Shown piece by piece: positions 18,223 to 28,431 of a stretch of DNA of 64,000 nt. Each line of letters opens with the position of its first letter. Positions within the stretch are counted from its first letter, which is position 1. Below the pieces are notes generated by a model. The model saw nothing but the letters and a program-made list of their open reading frames with translations, did not search any database and was not told the DNA's origin. Position numbers and translations under genes: made by a program. The DNA comes from Hydrogenophilales bacterium 16-61-112 (GTDB taxonomy: Bacteria; Pseudomonadota; Gammaproteobacteria; Burkholderiales; Thiobacillaceae): positions 47,001 to 111,000 of the forward strand of contig NCHD01000024.1 of the NCBI GenBank assembly GCA_002257045.1. Reading direction: 5' to 3'.

Positions 18223-18744
18223 ATGATCTCGATTGGCAACACCATTCCCGACCTCACCTGCGAAGCCTACTTGCCGGATGGCCGGATCGAGCCAGTATCC
18301 CTGGCCCGCTATCGCGGCAAATGGCTGGTGCTGTTCTTCTGGCCGCTGGACTTTACTTTTGTCTGCCCGACCGAAATCCGCGCGTATTCCGATCTCAGCC
18401 ACGACTTCGACATCTCCGGCGCAGTCCTGCTTGGTGTCAGCGTCGATTCCGCCCACGCCCATCGCGCCTGGGTCAAACATGGCCTCGGCACGGTCAGGTT
18501 CCCGATGCTGGGCGACGTTTCGCACGCACTGGCGCAGGGGTTTGGCGTGCTCGCTCCATCAGGGGTGGCGGTTCGCGCCACCTTCATCATCAACCCCGAA
18601 GGCCAGGTCATGAGTGTGGCAGCCAATGACCTCAATGTCGGACGCTCGGCCAACGAAACCCTGCGTCTGCTGCATGCACTGCAAAGCGGCGAACTCACCG
18701 CCTGCGAATGGCAACCCGGCCAGGCCTTCGTGGCGACCGCCTAA
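18223..18744 (+). CDS. 2-Cys peroxiredoxin (AhpC/TSA family)
   Basis: The ATG at 18223, preceded by AAGGAG, gives 173 residues. The peroxidatic site is [14 protein letters not shown] and the resolving cysteine lies in LTACEWQPG near the C-terminus; VRATFIINPEG supplies the region that is missing from the nearby ahpC product. It reduces peroxides in the cytoplasm, probably with AhpF or thioredoxin. Placement in a Fur-box-led operon links peroxide defence with iron uptake. Confidence 0.85.
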   Translation: MISIGNTIPDLTCEAYLPDGRIEPVSLARYRGKWLVLFFWPLDFTFVCPTEIRAYSDLSHDFDISGAVLLGVSVDSAHAHRAWVKHGLGTVRFPMLGDVSHALAQGFGVLAPSGVAVRATFIINPEGQVMSVAANDLNVGRSANETLRLLHALQSGELTACEWQPGQAFVATA

Positions 18745-18759
18745 CTCCAAGGAGACATC

Positions 18760-19065
18760 ATGCGAAATTCCCAAACTTCATCCCTTCTGGTCGCAGCGCT
18801 GGTGATGCTGCGTCATCCCTGCAACCGCAACAAGGCCGCCGCCCAATTGCTGCTCGAACGCGCCGCCGAACACGCCGAGCTCACGCCCGCTGAGCGCGAC
18901 GCCTGCCTCACTCTCGCCGACGACCTGGAGAGCGAACGCCCCGAGGCAACCGGGACGCGCGTGCGGCCTGCGCCCCGCCCCGTCATCGACAGGGGCCAGG
19001 TGCGCCGCTTAAGCCTGGAATCCGGGCAGCCCCTTGCCCACGGCACGAAAGCATTCATTCCATGA
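18760..19065 (+). CDS. small hypothetical protein after the peroxiredoxin
   Basis: 101 residues with AAGGAG seven bases before the ATG. The first half is helical and alanine-rich (LLVAALVMLRHPCNRNKAAA, then ERAAEHAELTPAERDACLTL); the second half is basic and probably disordered. It is not recognised. The intact ribosome site and position between a peroxiredoxin and a receptor support a real gene. Confidence 0.55.
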   Translation: MRNSQTSSLLVAALVMLRHPCNRNKAAAQLLLERAAEHAELTPAERDACLTLADDLESERPEATGTRVRPAPRPVIDRGQVRRLSLESGQPLAHGTKAFIP

Positions 19066-19157
19066 GCGCCGCCTGCTCTGCCGCCCTCGCCCGACGCTTG
19101 GGCGGGCTGGGCCCGTTTCATGCTGATTTTGTCCACCAACCCTGAAAGAGATCATCC

Positions 19158-21227
19158 ATGCAATTTCATTTATCCGCGTTAGCCAGTGCCCTTTCATTGG
19201 CGTTTTCCGTTTCTCAGGCGAACGCCCAGACTGCGGCCACGGTCGAACCAGAATCCCCGGTCAACACCCTCGAAGAAGTAACGGTCAGCGCCGACTGGCT
19301 GGGCGCGCCGACGCCTGAAGCGGCGAAGAAACATCCCGGGGCCCGGACCGTCGTCACCTCTCAGGAGTTGACCGAATCCGGTGCGCGTACCGTGGAGGAT
19401 GCGCTCCGCACGGTGCCGGGCGTGCGGGTGTTGGACGAAAGCGGTACAGGCATCCTGCCGAACATCGGCGTGCGCGGCCTCAATCCCTTGCGCAGCGAGC
19501 AGGTGCTGGTGCTGGTCGACGGCATGCCGATTACGTTGGCGCCGTACGGTCAGACCGGCTTGTCGCTGTTTCCGTTGACCCTCAACGCCGTCGAAACCAT
19601 CGATGTAGCGCGCGGCGGCGTCGCCGTCCACTACGGCCCCAACAACGTCGGCGGCGTGATCAATTTCGTGACCAAGCGAATCCCCCGCGAAGCGTCCTTC
19701 ACCGCGAAGGAGACCCTGTCGGTTGCGGACAACGGCCGCGTGCTGACCGACACCTACCTGCGCGCGGGCGGTTTCGTGAGCGACAGGCTCGGCCTGCAGG
19801 CGCAGGCGAACGTCATCGAAGGCAATGCGGAGCGCGACCACTCGGCGACCACGGTGAACAACCTGATGCTCGATGCGGACTGGTTCATCACCGACAACGC
19901 CGACATCAAGGCCGGCCTGCAGTATTACAAAACCGAAAACGAAATGCCCGGCGCCTTGACGCCGCAGTCCTATGAGCAGGACCGCGACCAGTCCACCCGA
20001 CCGCTCGACCGCTTCGACGGCGACACGCTGCGCGGGCACCTGGTCTACAACCAGTATTTCGATAATGGCGCAGAACTGAGCTGGCGCAATTTTGCCCATC
20101 GCAGCAACCGCCAGTTTTTCTTCGGCAACGCCAGCAACGCCGACACGCCCTCGACACTGGAAATGTCGTCTCCGCGGGCGTTCTGGGTATACGGCAGCGA
20201 GCCGCGCTTCACCTTCGACATCAACGGCGCCATCAAGCAGAAAATTGCCATCGGCGCGCGTTACATGCGTGAAGAAGTCGACTATGTCGTCGATTCCCGC
20301 AACGTCGCGACAAATGCCTACGCCGTCACGCGCGACTGGCGCTTCGAGAACGATGCCTTCGCCGCCTACGTCAGCGATACCTTTTCCCTGCTCGGCGACA
20401 AGCTGAAGATCACCCCTGGCATCCGCCATGAAAAAGTCGATCTCACCTACCGCAACGACCTCACCGGAGTCGAAACGAGCAACCCGACCCGTGACTGGCT
20501 GCCCGGGGTGGACATCGGCTATCAGGCGAACGACGCGCTGTTCCTGTTCGCCAATTTCCATAAATCCCTGCGTCCGGTCCAGTTCACGCAAATCACGTTT
20601 GGCGGCGATCTGGCCGCCGAGCGCGCGAAGAACTACGAAGCAGGCGTGCGCCTCAGCCCGACGCGGAACGTCGACGCCGGGCTTACCGCCTTCCGCTTCG
20701 ACTTCGACAACAAGATCGAATTCGTGAGCACAACAGTGGGCTTCCGCAATCTCGGCGAAGCGCGCCACCAGGGCATCGAGGCGGAACTCGCCTGGCGGCC
20801 GAAGCAGGTCAGCGGAATCGAATTCAAGACCGCCTATACCTATGTCGACACCGAACAGCTTTCCGGCCAGTTCGAGGGCAACGAACTGCCTCTGGCGCCG
20901 CATCATCAGGTCAATCTCCAAACCAACTACCGCAGCGGCGCCTGGAACTGGAATGTGAACGGCCTCTACCAGAGCGCGGCATTCTCCGATGGCGCCAACA
21001 CGGTTGCCGAAAATGCATCCGGCTCGGTGGGGAAAATCCCGTCCTATTCGGTATGGAACGCGCAAGTTACCCATGACTTCAGCTGGAACGGCACCCGGAT
21101 GCAGGCGGCATTTGCGGTCAACAACCTGTTCGATCGCGACTACTACTTCCGTGGCGTCGACTTCAGCCAGGGCCGGATGCCGGCACCGGGCCGCGCTGCC
21201 CTCGTGACGCTGCAGATGGACATGTAA
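19158..21227 (+). CDS. TonB-dependent ferric-siderophore receptor (FecA/PvuA-like)
   Basis: 689 residues. A signal peptide (to about residue 24, QANAQ) is followed by a TonB-box-like LEEVTVSA, a plug domain (SGARTVEDALRTVPGVRV; EQVLVLVDGMPIT; VAVHYGPNNVGGVINFVTK) and a 22-strand barrel. It is an outer-membrane gate that imports a ferric siderophore using TonB-ExbBD energy. It sits immediately before the biosynthesis genes, so the cognate ligand is probably the vibrioferrin-like product. The last residue is Met rather than the usual aromatic residue. Confidence 0.88.
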   Translation: MQFHLSALASALSLAFSVSQANAQTAATVEPESPVNTLEEVTVSADWLGAPTPEAAKKHPGARTVVTSQELTESGARTVEDALRTVPGVRVLDESGTGILPNIGVRGLNPLRSEQVLVLVDGMPITLAPYGQTGLSLFPLTLNAVETIDVARGGVAVHYGPNNVGGVINFVTKRIPREASFTAKETLSVADNGRVLTDTYLRAGGFVSDRLGLQAQANVIEGNAERDHSATTVNNLMLDADWFITDNADIKAGLQYYKTENEMPGALTPQSYEQDRDQSTRPLDRFDGDTLRGHLVYNQYFDNGAELSWRNFAHRSNRQFFFGNASNADTPSTLEMSSPRAFWVYGSEPRFTFDINGAIKQKIAIGARYMREEVDYVVDSRNVATNAYAVTRDWRFENDAFAAYVSDTFSLLGDKLKITPGIRHEKVDLTYRNDLTGVETSNPTRDWLPGVDIGYQANDALFLFANFHKSLRPVQFTQITFGGDLAAERAKNYEAGVRLSPTRNVDAGLTAFRFDFDNKIEFVSTTVGFRNLGEARHQGIEAELAWRPKQVSGIEFKTAYTYVDTEQLSGQFEGNELPLAPHHQVNLQTNYRSGAWNWNVNGLYQSAAFSDGANTVAENASGSVGKIPSYSVWNAQVTHDFSWNGTRMQAAFAVNNLFDRDYYFRGVDFSQGRMPAPGRAALVTLQMDM

Positions 21228-21238
21228 CAGGAGCCGTC

Positions 21239-22447
21239 ATGCGAGATATTGTGATACTGGCGCATGTACCAACCGATTCGGTCAACGTCGGCTTTATTCC
21301 GGCGGCACAACGCCTGGGGCTATCCGTCGTGCTGTTGACCGACCACGCCGAGGCGCATCGGCAATATTTCAGTCAGGCAGGGCTTGCGGCTTATCCCCAT
21401 GAAATTGTCGCCTGTGACGTCTTCAATCCGCTCGCGGTCATCGACGCCATTACCTGCCATGAACAGATACCGGCGGCCATTTTTTCCAACAGCGATCACC
21501 TGCAGACCAGTACGGCGATCGCCGCCGAGTATTTCAAGTTGCCGCGCAAAGACTGGCACATCACGTACCGTGCAAAAAACAAGGCGGAAATGCGGGTCGC
21601 GCTCAAGGCCCAGGGACTCGACATGCTCTGGCATGCCGTCGTCTGCGACCCCGCCGCACTCGCGCGCACCCTGGATGGCGTGCCGTTTCCGTGCATCGTC
21701 AAACCGCGCGAAGGCGTTGCCAGCCAGCAGGTCAGTCTGAGCCGCGACCGCGCCGAACTCGCGGTGCAGTGCGCCGCAGTCTGGAGCATACAGCCCGGTC
21801 AACCCTTGCTCCTCGAGGAATACATCGCGGGTCCGCTCTACACGCTGGAAACCCTCGGCGATGGCGAGAGGCTCTGTGTGCTCGGGGGGTTCCAGGTGAA
21901 ACTGTCGCCTCCCCCGCATTTCGTGGAACTGGAGGCCAGCTGGGGGACAGGCTTGAGTCCCGAGCAGGAAGCCGGGGTGATCGACATCATCCGTCGATTT
22001 GGCATCGGGTTTGGCGCGTGCCTTACAGAGTTCGTGATGACCGGCGCCGGCCCCCGTCTGATCGAGATCAATTACCGCAGCATCGGCGACTATCGCGAGT
22101 TCCTGCTGCAGGACACCCTCGGGCTGCCTTTATTCGAGATCATCCTGGGTCTCTATGCGGGCGAGCCGCTGCCACAGCTCGACATCGCACCGGGCGCGGC
22201 GCTGATCCGTTACTTTACGGCGCAGTCTGCGGGACGCCTGACCGGTGCGCCCGAGGCCTTCGATCGCCGCGCGGATGACATCCGGATCACGTTCAAACCG
22301 CTGCGCGCGCTTGGCGAAACGGTCAACCTGACCCACTCCAACAAGGATTACCTGGGTGTCCTGCGCGGCACGGGAACCGATGTGCAGCGTCTGGGCCTGG
22401 AAATGGACCGGATCAGCAGCGGGCTCGCCTGGACGATCGGCGCATGA
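21239..22447 (+). CDS. pvsA: ATP-grasp ligase, PvsA-like siderophore synthesis enzyme
   Basis: 402 residues with an ATP-grasp fold: PFPCIVKPREGVASQQV (ATP-binding lysine), LLEEYIAGPLYTLETL, and PRLIEINYRSIGD (metal-binding Glu/Asn). Such enzymes make amide or ester bonds via acyl phosphates. In the vibrioferrin pathway PvsA occupies this first position in the pvsABCDE order, and the same order is seen here. It probably joins the alanine unit. The stop overlaps the next start (ATGA). Confidence 0.72.
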   Translation: MRDIVILAHVPTDSVNVGFIPAAQRLGLSVVLLTDHAEAHRQYFSQAGLAAYPHEIVACDVFNPLAVIDAITCHEQIPAAIFSNSDHLQTSTAIAAEYFKLPRKDWHITYRAKNKAEMRVALKAQGLDMLWHAVVCDPAALARTLDGVPFPCIVKPREGVASQQVSLSRDRAELAVQCAAVWSIQPGQPLLLEEYIAGPLYTLETLGDGERLCVLGGFQVKLSPPPHFVELEASWGTGLSPEQEAGVIDIIRRFGIGFGACLTEFVMTGAGPRLIEINYRSIGDYREFLLQDTLGLPLFEIILGLYAGEPLPQLDIAPGAALIRYFTAQSAGRLTGAPEAFDRRADDIRITFKPLRALGETVNLTHSNKDYLGVLRGTGTDVQRLGLEMDRISSGLAWTIGA

Positions 22448-24291
22448 GCGCGGCTACACCCAAATCCGTCGTCGACCCGACGCAGGCGGACACGGGCGCA
22501 CACGACGCCTATATCTGCCGCCGCGTGGTGGATGCCCTGCTGCGGGAAAACGTGCGCGAGTGCGTGAGCCGCGCAGTCGCCCAGACCGGCGACAGCCTGC
22601 CGCCTGCGCTCGCACGCCTCGGCGAAGCGGGCGGCGCGTGGCTCGAAGTGAGCCATTTCGGCGCCGGCACCCTGTGGATTCCGGTCGTCGAATCCACCTT
22701 CATGCAGACGTGGCGCAGCGCCGGACTGCCGCTGGTGCAGGACGACGGCCGGGACTTAAAGCCGCTCCACACGGTCGAGGCCATCCTTGCCGGCTTTGCA
22801 CGAGGCCTCGACGCCGCGGCGGCTGCGCGCTTCACCGCCTTCATCGAAGAGTGCCGTGTCGCAGCCGAGCATCGCCGCATCGGCGAAGCCGAGCGCGAAC
22901 GCTGGTTCGCCGCGTTCCGCGCCGCGCATGGCAGGACAAGCGGCGCGCGGCTGCCGAACTGGCACGCGCGCCTGCTGCACTACGATCGGCTTGGTGCGTT
23001 CCTCGATCACCCGTTTTATCCCACCGCACGCGCCAAGCTCGGTTTCGATGCCAACGCGCTCGCCGCTTACGGCCCCGAATTTCAGCGCCCCTTCGTGTTG
23101 CGCTGGTTGGCGGTTCCGCGCGGCCTTTATTATCCGAGCCCCGACGCCGAGTCGACCCTGCCGCCGTTGTGGCCGAGCGTCGAGGCCGTCGGCCTGCCTG
23201 CGGCGATGGCCGGTACGCATGCTCTGATCCCCGTCCATCCGTTCGTCTGGGACCATCAACTCGATGAATTCCTGGGCGACGCCGGATTGTGTGAAAGCGT
23301 AGTGCGCGCGCCGCACCCCTGTCTCGCGGTGGTGCCGACGCTGTCGGTGCGCACCGTCGTGCTGCTCGACGCGCCCGAGTGGCACCTGAAGCTGCCGCTG
23401 ACGATCCGCACGCTCGGTGCGAAAAATATCCGGACGATCAAGCCGAGCACGATCCACGACGGCCATCGCTTCCAGACGCTGCTGGCCGAGATCGCCGCGC
23501 GCGAGCCTGCACTTGCCGCGCGCGTGCTGCTGACCGACGAGGGCTGCGGCGGACATGTCGACAACCGGATGTTCCTCGGCCATATCCTGCGCCGCTATCC
23601 GGTCGAGGCACTGGGCGAGAGCACGCTGATTCCGGTCGCGGCGCTGCTGGCCCAGGCGCCCTCCGGACACACCGTAGCCGAAGAAGCGGCGGCGGAATTC
23701 TACGCGGGCGACCTTGAAGCATTCTTCGAGGACTACCTCGACTTGACGCTTCGTCTGCACCTCACGTTGTGGCTGCGCTACGGCGTCGCCCTCGAGTCGA
23801 ACCAGCAGAACTCGGTCCTCGTCTTTCAGCGGCAGGCGCCGCGTCTGCGCCTGCTGCTGAAAGACAACGATGCGGGGCGCATCCATTTCGACGCGCTGGC
23901 GCGGCGCTGGCCGGATCTCGCACGCCGCGTGGCCGATCTCGAGGACCACCGCATTTTTGTCGCGGACGCGCTGCCGCTGGCGCAGATGTTCACCACGATC
24001 ACCCTGCAGCTCAATATCGCGGTCCTGGCTGAAGGCTATGCGGGCCTGCTGGATCTGCCCCCCGCCGCGCTATATGCCCGCGTCCGGAGGCGGGTCGAAG
24101 CCTTGCTCGACGAGATGGCGGCCGAGGGCGAGAACGTGATACCCGCGCGCGGTCTGCTGCTCGACGACGGCTGGCTTTACATCAAGTACCTGCTGATCGC
24201 CGCCACCCTGGCCGAGAAAAGCGAAACCGGCGCAACCGACGTCAACAAGTTTTATGGCCGCAGCGCACCCAACTTTCTGAGCGCGTCATGA
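22444..24291 (+). CDS. pvsB: NRPS-independent siderophore synthetase (IucA/IucC family), PvsB-like
   Basis: 615 residues, full length for the IucA/IucC family. Conserved parts include LDHPFYPTARAKLGF, LIPVHPFVWDHQL, the nucleotide-binding KLPLTIRTLGAKNIRTIKPS, ESNQQNSVL and LLKDNDAG. These enzymes adenylate citrate or 2-oxoglutarate carboxylates and condense them with amines or alcohols. Overlaps of four bases with both neighbours show tight coupling. The exact half-reaction is inferred from cluster order. Confidence 0.85.
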   Translation: MSAATPKSVVDPTQADTGAHDAYICRRVVDALLRENVRECVSRAVAQTGDSLPPALARLGEAGGAWLEVSHFGAGTLWIPVVESTFMQTWRSAGLPLVQDDGRDLKPLHTVEAILAGFARGLDAAAAARFTAFIEECRVAAEHRRIGEAERERWFAAFRAAHGRTSGARLPNWHARLLHYDRLGAFLDHPFYPTARAKLGFDANALAAYGPEFQRPFVLRWLAVPRGLYYPSPDAESTLPPLWPSVEAVGLPAAMAGTHALIPVHPFVWDHQLDEFLGDAGLCESVVRAPHPCLAVVPTLSVRTVVLLDAPEWHLKLPLTIRTLGAKNIRTIKPSTIHDGHRFQTLLAEIAAREPALAARVLLTDEGCGGHVDNRMFLGHILRRYPVEALGESTLIPVAALLAQAPSGHTVAEEAAAEFYAGDLEAFFEDYLDLTLRLHLTLWLRYGVALESNQQNSVLVFQRQAPRLRLLLKDNDAGRIHFDALARRWPDLARRVADLEDHRIFVADALPLAQMFTTITLQLNIAVLAEGYAGLLDLPPAALYARVRRRVEALLDEMAAEGENVIPARGLLLDDGWLYIKYLLIAATLAEKSETGATDVNKFYGRSAPNFLSAS

Positions 24292-25463
24292 GCATCGAAC
24301 GACGGCGCGTCGTCGCCACGATCATGGTGTGCCATTTCATCGCCGCGTTCGCCGCGCTGGGGATGCCGCCGTTTTTTGCGCTGATACTCGACAAATCGCT
24401 GCACAGCGATACCGCCTATCTGGCCGGCTGGCTGTACATCGTGCCGATATTTTTCACCGCCGTGAGCAGTCCATGGTGGGGGCGGCTCGCCGACCGCTAC
24501 GGCAAGAAGCCGCTGCTGCTGCGTGCCCAACTGGGCCTTGCGGCCAGTTTTCTGCTCGCCGGCTTCGCACCCAATGTCGCGGTATTTGCCCTCGCCCTCG
24601 CGTTGCAGGGCCTGCTTGGCGGCACCTTCGCCGCGTCCAACGCCTATCTGGCCAGCGTGGTCAGCGGCGCCGCGCTGACCCGCAGCCTGAACCTGATGCA
24701 ATGGTCGGCGCGGGCGGCGCTGGTTGCCGCACCGGCCAGTCTGGGCCTGCTGATGACAATCGAATCGCCGCTCGAGCTCTACCGTTACCTGGCGAGTTTG
24801 CCGCTCATCGCCGCCCTGCTGATCGCACGATTGCCAGCCGCGCACGTGCACGAATCAAGCGCCAAACCGGCAACCCACGCCCAGGGCGGCACGCTGGAAG
24901 CGAGCGCACGCCAGGTTTACGCCGCGCAGTTCGCGTTCGTATTCGCCACCGTGCTGACGTTTCCATATTTCGTTCCCTTCACCCAGGCGGGTTCCAACCC
25001 GGCACCGCTGGCCATGGCTGGACTGTTGTTCGGCATCCCGCATCTGGTCTATCTGCTGTGCGCGGTGCCCCTCAGCCGCTATCTCGGACAGGGGCGCCTG
25101 CTCGCCACGTTGTCGCTGTCATTCCTGTTGCTTGCGGGCGCACTGGCCGCCCAGGCGCTGTTCCCGACGCTGCCCGGACTGACTGCCGGGCGCATCGCGA
25201 TGGGCCTCGGCATGACGCTCGGCTTCATCAGTCTGCACGCGCTGATCGCGGCGGTCGTGACGCGCGAGAACGCGGGCCGCACCTTCGGCTGGTTCGAGAG
25301 CAACGCCAAGTGGGGCGCTGTCGGCGCCGGCCTGATTGCCGGCGCGGCGGTCCAGGCGCTCGATCTGCGGGCACCGTTCTTTATCGGTGCATTCACCCTG
25401 CTCGCCGCCGGCGCTTACCTCGGCGGCGTGGCATTTCATCGTTTACATCTGCGAAATTCTTGA
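24288..25463 (+). CDS. pvsC: MFS exporter, PvsC-like
   Basis: 391 residues with about 12 membrane helices and the major-facilitator signature between helices 2 and 3 (WWGRLADRYGKKPLLL). It lies between the two siderophore synthetase genes, as PvsC does in vibrioferrin clusters, and probably exports the siderophore across the inner membrane. It overlaps pvsB by four bases. Confidence 0.82.
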   Translation: MSIERRRVVATIMVCHFIAAFAALGMPPFFALILDKSLHSDTAYLAGWLYIVPIFFTAVSSPWWGRLADRYGKKPLLLRAQLGLAASFLLAGFAPNVAVFALALALQGLLGGTFAASNAYLASVVSGAALTRSLNLMQWSARAALVAAPASLGLLMTIESPLELYRYLASLPLIAALLIARLPAAHVHESSAKPATHAQGGTLEASARQVYAAQFAFVFATVLTFPYFVPFTQAGSNPAPLAMAGLLFGIPHLVYLLCAVPLSRYLGQGRLLATLSLSFLLLAGALAAQALFPTLPGLTAGRIAMGLGMTLGFISLHALIAAVVTRENAGRTFGWFESNAKWGAVGAGLIAGAAVQALDLRAPFFIGAFTLLAAGAYLGGVAFHRLHLRNS

Positions 25464-25477
25464 CCCCAGGAGAAAGC

Positions 25478-27225
25478 ATGCATTCACGCAATCTGGCGGG
25501 CGCGATCGATCCCGCGTCCCTGGCGCTACAGGAAGCCGGCCGGCGTTCCATGGAAACGCTGCTCAACTGTTATTGCCGAGAGGTCGCGGGGCCGGAGGGC
25601 CAGTCAAGCGTTGGCCCTTTGTTCGGGCAGAGCGACAGTCCGGCATCGGTGCACCTGGCGCTGCGCCGCACCGGCGGCCGCGCCATGCACATCCGCTTGC
25701 CGCTTACCGGCGAACGTCTTCTGACCGTGGTCGACAACGCGTGCGCCACCGGGAATTACCGCTACCTGTCGCCGATGTTTTGCAAGGCCCCGGGCAAACC
25801 CTGGGCCTTGCTCGACTGGCAGGCGCTGGCGGGGATGTTGCTGCGTGAACTGTCGTTCAAGTACGGCCTGCCGGCGAACGACGAACTGATGCAACAGATA
25901 CACGACAGCGTGACCGTCACCGCCGCTGTGCTCAACACAGCGCGCCCGGCGCGTTTTTCGGCGGAACCCTTGCAGGCGTTCGTCGAGTCGGAACAGTCGC
26001 TGGTGTTCGGCCACCCGTTCCACCCCGCCCCGAAAAGCCGCCAGGGCATTAATCGGTGCTTGCCGAGCCATGCGACCAGATCATGGCAGAACAGGCGCCG
26101 GCAGGGCTTGCCGCGGACGAGGACTTTTTCCTCATTCCAACCCATCCCTGGCAGGCGCGCCATCTGCTCGCCCAACCCGGCGTCGCAACGGCGATACGCG
26201 GCGGCCGCATCCGCGATCTCGGGCAACAGGGCGCGCACTTTTACCCGACCTCGTCGATCCGCACGCTGTTTCATCCCGACAACCCCTATTTCTATAAGTG
26301 TTCGCTGAACGTCCGCATCACAAACTGCGTGCGCAAAAACGCAATCTACGAGCTCGAGGGCGCGCTGCAGGTTACCCGGATCCTGCGCAGTCTGGCGCCG
26401 CAACTGCTGCAGCATTTTCCGGGCCTCGCGGTCATGGAAGAGCCCGCGTTCATTTCGGCGGATCTGAAAACGGGCGACGCTCAGTCCAACAAGGCAATCA
26501 CCGAAGGCTTCGGTCTGATCCTGCGGCGCGGGTTCGCCGACGTGCTGCGTCCCGGGGTGACGCCGCTGCTGGCCGGCGCGCTGTTCGGCAATCATGTCTA
26601 CGGCGAAGCGCGGATGGGCGAGTTGCTGGACGCGATGCAGCGCGGCGGATCGCCGCGCGAAGAGACCGCCGAGGCGTGGTTTTCGCGTTACGTCGGCGAG
26701 CTCATGTATCCGGTGCTGTATTGCTATTTCGCGCACGGCGTCATTTTCGAGCCGCACTTGCAGAACGTCGTGATCGGCGTAGCCGAGGGCCAACCGCAAC
26801 AAGTCTTCCTGCGCGATTTTGAAGGCGTCAAGCTGGTGCAGGAGCGGTTCGGCGCCGAGCAACTGGACGGCATCAGCCCGCGCGCCCGAGAAGCGCTCTG
26901 GTACAGCGCCGAGCAGGGCTGGAAACGCATCGCCTACTGCCTGTTCGTCAACAATTTCTGCGAGGCGATCAACCAGATCGGTGCCGGCAGGCCGGCATTG
27001 CAAAACCGCCTGTGGGCGGTGGTGCGCCACCATCTGCATGCCTACCAGAGCCAGTACGGCGACGACGTCTCGGCGCGCTGCATCAACGCCCTGCTTAACG
27101 GCGAGGCGTTTCCCGGAAAAGCCAACCTGATCAACCGCTTCTTCAAGCGGCCGGATCGCGCCTCCGGCTATCTTCCCGTCAACAATCCGCTCGGCACGCT
27201 GGGGGAGAATCCGGCATGGAGTTGA
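25478..27225 (+). pseudogene. pvsD: second IucA/IucC siderophore synthetase (PvsD-like), with internal deletion and frameshift
   Basis: ATG at 25478 follows AGGAGAAAGC. Frame one gives about 188 residues ending GHPFHPAPKSRQG, the normal ATP/citrate-binding start. The rest of the enzyme (DEDFFLIPTHPWQARHLLAQ, TSSIRTLF, SLNVRITNCVRKN, HLQNVVIG, FLRDFEG) is in another frame from about 26056 to 27225. In family members roughly 60 residues separate the HPxxKxRxG and IPxHPW motifs; here about 23 codons remain, so about 110 bases are gone and the frame is lost near 26045-26056. As read, no complete enzyme is made. Without it a vibrioferrin-type product would probably not be finished. Confidence 0.85.
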
Positions 27226-28424
27226 GGCTGGCCGAAGTGTTCGCAAGCCTGCGCTCGGCCCAGGCGCAAGCCGACGCGCCGCTGTGCGCGTATGTCTACG
27301 ACCTGGCCGCGCTGCGCCGGCATGCCGCGAACCTGGCCGACAGCATGCCGGACGGCTGCGAACTGTTTTACGCGATCAAAGCCAATTCCGATCGGCCGAT
27401 CCTGCAGACGCTGGCGCCGCTTGTCGCCGGATTCGAGGTCTCGTCGGGTGGCGAACTGGCGTGGGTGCGCGAGCACTTCGCCGAGGTCCCGGTGATTTTC
27501 AGCGGCCCCGGCAAGCTGGACCAGGAACTCCGCCAAGCGATCGAACAGGACGTGGATTGCCTGCATGTGGAAAGCCTGCACGAATTGCAGCGGCTGGCAG
27601 ACATCGCCGGCCGAGCGGGCCGCACGGCACCGGTATCGTTGCGCATCAACCTGACTGTCGACAAGCTTGCCGAAACCGGCCTGATGATGGGCGGCAAGCC
27701 GACGCCGTTCGGAATCCCTGCGCAGCAGCTGCGCGAATGCCTGGAATGGCTGCGCGCCCATCCTGAAATCCACCTGCGTGGCTTTCATTTCCACCTGCTG
27801 TCGCATCAACTCGACGCCGCCGCCCATCTGCAACTCGTGGCGGCCTATCTTGCGCAGACGCGTCGCTGGTGCGAAGACTATGGCCTGGACATCGACCACA
27901 TCAATGTCGGCGGCGGCATCGGCGTCAATTACCGCCAGCCCGACCGGCAATTCGACTGGCCGGCGTTCAGCGCGGGGCTGGCCACATTGCTGAGCGAGTG
28001 CGGCATGCCGGGCGTAGGCGTACGCTTCGAATTCGGCCGCTATATCACCGCAGCTTGCGGTTACTACGCGATGCAGGTCATCGACATCAAGCGCAGCCAC
28101 AGCAAGACCTTCGTGGTCGGCCGCGGCGGCACGCACCACTTTCGCACGCCCTATGCGCAAGGTCACAGCCATCCGTTCCACGTGCTTCCGATCGATGCAT
28201 GGCCGTATCCGTTCCCCCGTCCGGAAGCATCGAACGACACGGTGAGCATCGTGGGCCAGCTGTGCACGCCGAAAGACGTGCTGGCGTTCGATGCCCCGGT
28301 CGAATCAGTGCGCTGCAACGACGTGCTGGTGTTTCCCTATGCGGGCGCCTATGCCTGGCACATTTCGCATCACGATTTTTTGCGCCACCCGCACCCCGCG
28401 CAATGGTATCTACCCGTGGAGTGA
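27216..28424 (+). CDS. pvsE: PLP-dependent decarboxylase, PvsE/SbnH-like
   Basis: 402 residues of the alanine-racemase-fold (group IV) decarboxylases. PLP lysine K55 is in FYAIKANSD; HFHLLSHQ, the phosphate-binding GGGIGVNY and FEFGRY follow, and GQLCTPKDV holds the active-site cysteine. PvsE and SbnH decarboxylate an amino-acid unit during siderophore assembly (serine to ethanolamine in vibrioferrin). It begins inside the end of pvsD (10-base overlap). Confidence 0.8.
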   Translation: MELRLAEVFASLRSAQAQADAPLCAYVYDLAALRRHAANLADSMPDGCELFYAIKANSDRPILQTLAPLVAGFEVSSGGELAWVREHFAEVPVIFSGPGKLDQELRQAIEQDVDCLHVESLHELQRLADIAGRAGRTAPVSLRINLTVDKLAETGLMMGGKPTPFGIPAQQLRECLEWLRAHPEIHLRGFHFHLLSHQLDAAAHLQLVAAYLAQTRRWCEDYGLDIDHINVGGGIGVNYRQPDRQFDWPAFSAGLATLLSECGMPGVGVRFEFGRYITAACGYYAMQVIDIKRSHSKTFVVGRGGTHHFRTPYAQGHSHPFHVLPIDAWPYPFPRPEASNDTVSIVGQLCTPKDVLAFDAPVESVRCNDVLVFPYAGAYAWHISHHDFLRHPHPAQWYLPVE

Positions 28425-28431
28425 CCCCCGC

